From: Phoenix dactylifera
Taxonomy: Eukaryota > Streptophyta > Magnoliopsida > Arecales > Arecaceae
Length of the DNA: 64,000 bases
Direction of reading: 5' to 3'
Assembly: GCF_009389715.1 (NCBI RefSeq)
Contig: NC_052399.1
Location: forward strand, 26,979,146-27,043,145
In this document: positions 57,901-64,000 of the stretch, one piece after another
How the letters are laid out: every line of letters begins with the position of its first letter
How positions within the stretch are numbered: position 1 is the first letter of the stretch
Notes under the pieces: model-generated
The model's database searches: none
What the model saw: only the letters and a program-made list of their open reading frames with translations
What the model was told of the DNA's origin: nothing
Position numbers and translations under genes: made by a program

Positions 57901-59177
57901 CTCAGAGCAGTAGCACCCAAGTATCAGTTTCTGCCATTCTCCATGATTCAATTCGAAAATAAGAACCACACACATACGACTAACATTAGAAAAGCAGGCA
58001 AGGCCAGTCACAAATCAGCATGTCACCGATCCTAAAATTGCATATCGAATGGTCGTTAAAAGGATTTTATGAGGCCACTTTTCCATTGATCTCTGAAATA
58101 ACAGTATTTGAGTTGTCCTACCTCTATTTCCAATCAAATTTGCAGTGAAGATCAATTAATTAAGAACATTATGCGAATAAGATATAGAAGCAAATAATGG
58201 CCTATATATAAATATACATTTCATAGGGTTTCACACCAGGGAAAAGGAATATTTCTCCCCTAATTCCTGCCCAATATAGTGCATTTTCCCATAAAGGTAA
58301 TATATTTCCTTTTATAGTTGCAAGATTTTGTAGCCTTCTTCTATGAATCCAATATCATGAACATAATATTACTACTTCTGCCCAAACACATGCAAGACCA
58401 TGCATACCCTGAAAACACTCAACAGCCCATAAAGTACGAAAACGAGGAACCGACCCAACCACACCACACATTCTCCCACGTCAACCCAGCAACTCGCCAC
58501 TTCTCCTTGCTAGGAATAGGAAATATTCAGGCTTTTTCGAGCGGTAAAAAGGCCAAGTCTTTGGGAACGGAGAAAGAGAAAGAGAAAGGACGATGGTTGG
58601 ACAGAACCACTCCTCGTTTTCTCCCTAAAATGACTCGTACGTCATCTTCTGGGAAACTTTGATTATTACTACTATTCTCATCAACCTAGAGATAACGTTA
58701 AATTATAAAAAAAAAAGAGAGAGAGAGAGAGAAAGGGAATGGACAGTAACCACCCCCCAGAAATGCATGCAACACCTACTTTTGTGTCCCGTTTGATCGA
58801 CAGCCGTCCATTTCCATCAGAATCAGGAATCTACACATGATGCATGCAAATCTAGGCTGTGGGCCGTTTCTGGAAGCCCACATCACGATGATACATGCAT
58901 GATAGCTGCGTCCATCCACCATGTCCATGCTGGAGAAGTCAGCATAATTGGATGCTTGACCTTAGCCGGAGGAACCTTCTACTTTAGGTGTCCGTCATCG
59001 TTTATTTACCATTCTCGCTCTCCTTACATTAGCTTGTTACTTTAGTCAGCAACCAAAATTCCAAAGCCCGAACCTGAACGTATACAACGATATACTTGTA
59101 TATGGAAACTCCTCCCCCTCCTCTTCCTCCTCCTTTAATTACCTAGGACCATACTTGATGTAATTACCAAGGTTTAA

Positions 59178-59217
59178 TGCATGTATTAACAAAAGAACCC
59201 TTTTGTTAATACATGCA
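59178..59217. repeat. Perfect inverted repeat (18-base arms, 4-base loop)
   Basis: TGCATGTATTAACAAAAG (59178-59195) is followed by AACC and its exact reverse complement (59200-59217). Each arm starts with an RY core. It lies about 0.9 kb upstream of the C2H2 zinc-finger gene. Confidence 0.9.
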
Positions 59218-59617
59218 TGGTTTCCCTATTAATCTTGCGCCTAAATATTTTCCAAATTACAGACTCCTTAGCTTGTGCTGTAACCACCTAGCTTATTTAA
59301 GCTAATTACTGTATGACATGGTCTTGATTATGGAGACGGCAGAGTAATCATAGACTAGGATGATATGTTCATGGTGTTTCTCAAGGATCTTGTGTAGATG
59401 GGCAAGTATTAAGAGGATTATATGGAGATACGTTAAAGAACTAATAACTACATGTTATTTTTGGTTTAAAACCCAACATAACGTACATTCCGCGCTCTAG
59501 TAATCATGGTCCTATGGAGCACATCTTCGGGACCACTTATACAACTGATATAATGAAGCCAACAGCCATAAAGAGACCACCACAGCAACCAATCCTTGGA
59601 CAGGAGACACTCTACAC

Positions 59618-59621
<4 letters not shown>

Positions 59622-59657
<36 letters not shown>
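59622..59657. repeat. (GA)18 microsatellite
   Basis: Uninterrupted AG/GA dinucleotides about 480 bases upstream of the C2H2 start codon. Such GAGA tracts can bind BPC-type plant factors; a regulatory role here is inference. Confidence 0.9.
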
Positions 59658-59659
<2 letters not shown>

Positions 59660-59861
59660 GATTGATAAGCTTAGCTTGTCACATACCCATCTCCCCACTT
59701 GACTGATGGTTACAGATGAATAAAAGCTGAGAGATAAAAAGAAGGCAGCAGAGGAAAGAAAAAATTGGACACAAGGACGGAGATGGTTAGATGATGGTGG
59801 TGTTTAGCGGTAGCAGTAGTAGTAGCACTTGGGTGGTTGTTTTGGAAGCCAAAAGCCTCCC

Positions 59862-59869
59862 TATAAGCT
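59862..59869 (+). promoter_or_regulatory. Candidate TATA element of the C2H2 gene
   Basis: CTATAAGC precedes a CT-rich, CAACC-rich leader of about 260 bases. Position and context suit a TATA box; start-site data are lacking. Confidence 0.35.
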
Positions 59870-60135
59870 GGGTCTAATTAGCAGTAACTGAGTTGGGCCC
59901 AACCCACCTTGTTTCCCACTTCTCTTCTTCTATAGCCCTCACCCCTATCACCAACCCAAACATCAGCCCTAGCAACCATCTCCACCAGAAAATAAGAAGG
60001 AAAAAACTCCCCTCTTCCTCTCACCATTCTTTCTTTCCGTCTCCATCTCTCTCTACACCATCACTTCCTCTAAATTATCTACTTCCAAGTCCAGTGTGAC
60101 GTTGAGCTGGGTTGGCGCCCGGCGGGGAAGGAGCC

Positions 60136-60999
60136 ATGAGCGAGCGAGAGACCCAGAACTTCATGACTGTCACCGTCGACTCCTTCTCGGAGCTCCCCTT
60201 CCTCCGGCAAACGCCGGCTGGGGACAGGTCTTCCGATTCCAACTCTTCCATCCGGATCTTTGGCATCGACTTCCCCCATGAGCCTGACTCTTCTCAAGAG
60301 GAACCATCCAAGGAACCCAACACCTCCACCGCCGATACTAGTACCGCCCATCAGGGCACCGCCAACCCTATCACCACCCGTAACAACAGTGGAAGTCGCG
60401 GAGAGAGTGGGAGGAAATTCGAGTGCCACTACTGCTGTCGGAATTTCCCGACGTCGCAGGCCCTCGGCGGCCATCAGAATGCCCACAAGCGCGAGCGCCA
60501 GCATGCAAAGCGGGCCCACCTGCAGTCGACGATGGCGGCTCACCACCACCACCAGCCCGGCCTCATCACCGACGGACACTTGTACGGCCTCCTTGGCTAC
60601 CACCGCCTCGGCTCGGCCCCTTCCGCCGGCCGCTTCGAGACCCCGCCACCTCCCCACTACCCTTCGTGGAATGGCCCCAGCACTAGCATCTGCCCGGGGA
60701 CTCGATTCTATGGTGGGTTAGGGACCGTGTCGCAGCCCATCGACGGCAGCCCGTTGCCCGGGCTATGGAGGCTGCCTGTCCTTGGCGGTGCAGCAAGCTT
60801 TGGGATGATCCATCGAGATCGTTCGATGGCGTTGCCGTTGCTTGGAGGGGATGATTCGACGATGGTAGCGATCGGTGGAGCTGGCGGCATGGGTTCTTCT
60901 TCTTCCTTTTCTTCATCTTCTTCATCAACTTCTCCACAGAATCGAGGTGGGTATGGATCCGGTGCAAAGGAGACTGTGAGTCTAGATTTGCATTTGTAA
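60136..60999 (+). CDS. C1-type single C2H2 zinc-finger protein with EAR motif (GIS/ZFP8-like)
   Basis: 287 residues from MSERETQNFMTVTVDSFSEL, preferred because relatives begin with a similar RETxxFMxVxSFSxLPF block. An in-frame ATG at 60112 would add eight residues. Next comes a short SIRIFGIDF motif, then one C2H2 finger (FECHYCCRNFPTSQALGGHQ, NAHKRERQHAKR) with ligands at about C97, C100, H113 and H117 and the plant-specific QALGGH helix. The middle is rich in His, Pro and Gly. A Ser run precedes the C-terminal EAR repression motif SLDLHL (LxLxL). Relatives (GIS, GIS2, ZFP5, ZFP6, ZFP8) act in the nucleus in gibberellin/cytokinin control of trichomes and root hairs; this role is inferred for the gene here. 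It is intronless and GC-rich. Confidence 0.92.
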   Translation: MSERETQNFMTVTVDSFSELPFLRQTPAGDRSSDSNSSIRIFGIDFPHEPDSSQEEPSKEPNTSTADTSTAHQGTANPITTRNNSGSRGESGRKFECHYCCRNFPTSQALGGHQNAHKRERQHAKRAHLQSTMAAHHHHQPGLITDGHLYGLLGYHRLGSAPSAGRFETPPPPHYPSWNGPSTSICPGTRFYGGLGTVSQPIDGSPLPGLWRLPVLGGAASFGMIHRDRSMALPLLGGDDSTMVAIGGAGGMGSSSSFSSSSSSTSPQNRGGYGSGAKETVSLDLHL

Positions 61000-63900
61000 T
61001 TCATAGCAAATAAAGGAGAGCTCGTTAATTAAATTACATTTTTTCCTCCTTTTCTTTTCCATCATGTTGACTTTTTCTTAACCGTTTTATATAATTTAGT
61101 AACTATTATTTTCGTAAAATGCATGGAAGTGTTCGATTACATTTTTTTTTTTCAAACATCACGCACTTAGACTTAGCTAGGGTTGTAATTTTGATATGGA
61201 AATTTGAAGGCTCTCTCTTGTTAACTTGCCGCTTGGAAATTCCCGAGCTATATCATGTAAGAAGCAAGGTCCCCTTTTTGTGAAGCACTTTTGCTTGATT
61301 GCTTGCTCCAAGTTTGCACCAATGACGAACCCAGTAACTGATTCGCATTTGCTATCCCTTCGTAGTCTTTTAGGTGATAATTTCCTTTGTTTGTTGTATA
61401 TGAATTTAAAAGAGCAACTCATTTATAGTCTCAATACAATCTGTATGACATTTGTCAGTGCTATATATCATCAGTGTTTTCTTTTGAGACGAAGTGCTAT
61501 TATCTGTATTGATTGATGCTTTCTTTTACTTGGAGACGGGGAGGAGGTGATGCTTTAAAAAGGGAATTAAAAAAGGGGGCCAACTAAGATGTGTTTTCGT
61601 GGTCTAAGTACAAAGGGATGTTTGTGAAAACATGTGATTTTGCAATCTAAGGATGGCATATATGCCAAACTTGGATGGTACAAAAGTGAATAATGACTAC
61701 AATTTATCGATATCAAAATGTAATTAGTTGAACTCTGACGTTCTCCTGCCCAATAATTCAGAAGCTTGAATAAAAGTGCTGCATGAAAGAGAGTGCTGTG
61801 AATATCGACTGAAGAGAATATCCATTGGATTATAATGATTGTTCATATAATTTTTCAGTGCAGTTTGATGAGCTAATCTGATATCGGAATATATGATATT
61901 TGTGTCATAACGCTGAGAATGCAACAATTTTCAGAAGTAAGTAGGAAATGCCATTGTGAGTCAAGCGAACATAGTTCGACACATTTATTTGTTGACATAA
62001 AGCCACATCTGATTACTTCAAACATCTAAATTTAGTCCAAGCATCCAAATATCATGCAGGCATATTACAGTACCTTCATAACAAAAGAGCTATATAAATC
62101 TCATTTCTTTCTTTCTTTCTTTCTTTTTGTACTGATCATATAAAGTTCCTAATTTACCAATTAAAAATGTTCATTTCAAATGCTTTTACTCTCCAATTTC
62201 TCTTCTAAATTATATTTCTATCCAACAACCAAAATGTTGGCTTAGATTTTTGTTGATCATCAAAAGTATCATTCTCAATTCAGAAAACTAGTGCAGTCGG
62301 ATATTTTTAACCAAGTATACGAGTTTCAAGTTTCTTGGACATTTTTGAGAAGTATAGTTACTGTGAGATAAAACGTAGTAAAACACCTCCATTTCATTAT
62401 AGATATGAAAGAGATAAGCTGGGGGGACAACTTATTTTCTCAACATAAGGTAAAAGGTATCTTACAGCACTCCCACTTCACTGATCAAACTCAGACAAGG
62501 AAAAAAGGGTGGGAGCTAGGCGGGCAAAACTGTAGAATCAGAAGTCAAAAATTCAAGCAGGAGCAAGTGATTCGTACTTTTACCTTCTGCAAGCCGAAAC
62601 TATACCTTGTTTTTACTGTAATTAAATTTAAGGCTTTTATGGTTTACCACAGAATGCAGTGGCCTGTACATGGTGGCATATTCAAACTTAGAAGTGGTTT
62701 AACATGTGGCAGATGAAGGCAAAGCTTTCAGCTGCATGGTGGGTCAGATATTTTGTTAGGTACCAAGAAAAAAACAAGCTGCCAATCTGATGCTTTCAGC
62801 CCCTTATTATGTCCACAGATAGCTACACATCATTGAATGATTTCTAACACACCTCCAAACAAGGGATCTGCCACTTACACAGCATGTCCACTGCCTGTAA
62901 CTGTCCTTTTTCACAAAAATAACCAGCCCCAAAAACCATCAACACCACCACCACCGCCACCCATTGCTACAATTTTTCTGCAACTTTGGTGCTCATACTT
63001 GTTGAGCCCCAACCAAATGTTACAAACTGCGAGTGATAAATGGCGCACATCTCATAGGACTTAGCTCCACAAGACATGCAAGGTCTGCCTGCAATTCTCA
63101 AATCTAAAGTAAGAAGTTCTAAAAAAAATATATTATAACCATAAAATAGGCAGTGCTAAAAAATTTAGAGCATATATAATCCCAAACAAAATAACTTAAA
63201 CAACAATACCCAACTAATCTCAAAAGTATCAATGCTAAAACATCCGTCCTAACATAATTCATTAAATATTATTTCTCAAGATTCCTAAAAGACCACAGCA
63301 CAAACTTCTATTCCATAAACTAAGGTCTGTCAAAAAGAAACAGGTTTATTTCTAGGCTCTCCCATACATCGCCCAAACCCAAAGTCCAAGCCATTCCTCA
63401 CTATCTGAAAGACAACAAGAAAATATAATGATGAGTTAATAACTCAGTAAGCTGCCTATAACACATCTAGTTGAATTAAGTTGGTAAATAAAATACTTCA
63501 GTAGATAAATATAGCTACATGAGTCTGTAAAGAAAATGACATGGGATCAAAATAAAAGTTCAATATTTGGTTTATGGATAATCAAATAACTTGAAACAGG
63601 TTTTTTCCTCTCTCTTTTTTGAAATGAAGGTAAAATAGTTAGATATTAATAAGAAATCTACTGAGAAATCAAACAATAAAAGTCCAAAAAAGTAATTATA
63701 CAATCCCTCTTTTGGTCTTCATAACTAAGGCCATGATTAGTACCATGACAAGGCCCAAAACTAAACTTGGCTGATGGTGCATTCCGAAATCACATTTAGC
63801 CCTATGATAGAGGACCGAAAGAAACTAGTTTTTGATGTTATGCTTTACCAGCAATCAACCTGCTAGCTAGCTAGATCCAAATCATAATCAAACTAAAGCA

Positions 63901-64000
63901 TAAAACTATTTGTTTATCTCAACTCCAAAATCAATTTGTAGTTTGTGGTCATACACACTCTATCAGTTTTTGGGATTCTTCTAAACATTTAAATATATGA
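61000..64000. other. 3' flank of the C2H2 gene and AT-rich intergenic DNA
   Basis: The first part is probably 3' UTR. (CTTT)n lies at 62106-62127. No exon, RNA gene or bounded transposon was recognised up to the window end. Confidence 0.5.

Larger units (their letters stand above)
57901..59861. other. Intergenic and distal promoter region of the C2H2 gene
   Basis: AT-rich with (GA)n at 58712-58732. Five RY (CATGCA) cores fall between 58764 and 59217. No coding sequence was recognised. Confidence 0.5.

Noticed and set aside
60079..60657. 192-residue minus-strand open frame opposite the C2H2 gene
   Set aside because: It is antisense to a clearly recognised zinc-finger protein and has no motif of its own.

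Overview
This window looks like nuclear DNA of a flowering plant. It has intron-containing plant transcription-factor genes, a miR169-type target site, and dense nested plant transposable elements (Ty3/gypsy, Ty1/copia, TRIM, CACTA, LINE, SINE). The strong contrast between GC-rich single-exon genes (the two DUF716 genes and the C2H2 zinc-finger gene) and AT-rich surroundings suggests a monocot, possibly a palm; that placement is inference. No bacterial, organellar, viral or CRISPR-type content was recognised, and no tRNA or rRNA gene was found.

Layout. 1-1.4 kb: the 3' end of an NF-YA transcription-factor gene (+) with a miR169-type site in its 3' UTR. 5.2-6.0 kb: a LINE fragment with a second LINE tail nested in it. 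8.07-9.0 kb and 20.2-21.07 kb: two intronless DUF716/TMEM45-like membrane-protein genes (-), dispersed tandem paralogues. Between them lie a decayed Ty3/gypsy element (10.7-13.8 kb) and a complete non-autonomous CACTA transposon (16.07-17.15 kb) that carries a truncated COPT/Ctr copper-transporter reading frame. 21.6-22.0 kb: a TRIM. 23.5-23.85 kb: a SINE with target-site duplications. 24.35-28.63 kb: a second, better bounded gypsy element of the same family, with an antisense coiled-coil ORF remnant. 28.7-29.2 kb: an unprocessed pseudogene of the next gene. 31.0-33.4 kb: a Ty1/copia-like element (-).

33.5-45.0 kb: a six-exon gene for a 158-residue conserved plant protein, reconstructed here by homologous splicing. 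It has a GC-AG intron and a 7.3-kb intron holding another TRIM. 47.95-48.23 kb: a broken PR-1/CAP gene fragment inside a direct repeat. 48.99-50.29 kb: a near-identical tandem TRIM array (four LTRs, three internal domains, one pair of target-site duplications). 60.1-61.0 kb: an intronless C2H2 zinc-finger/EAR repressor gene (+), with a promoter region rich in RY (CATGCA) motifs. The rest is AT-rich intergenic or intronic DNA.

The genes do not form a common pathway. The coherent theme is accumulation of small non-autonomous elements, and capture or decay of host gene pieces, between a few intact genes.
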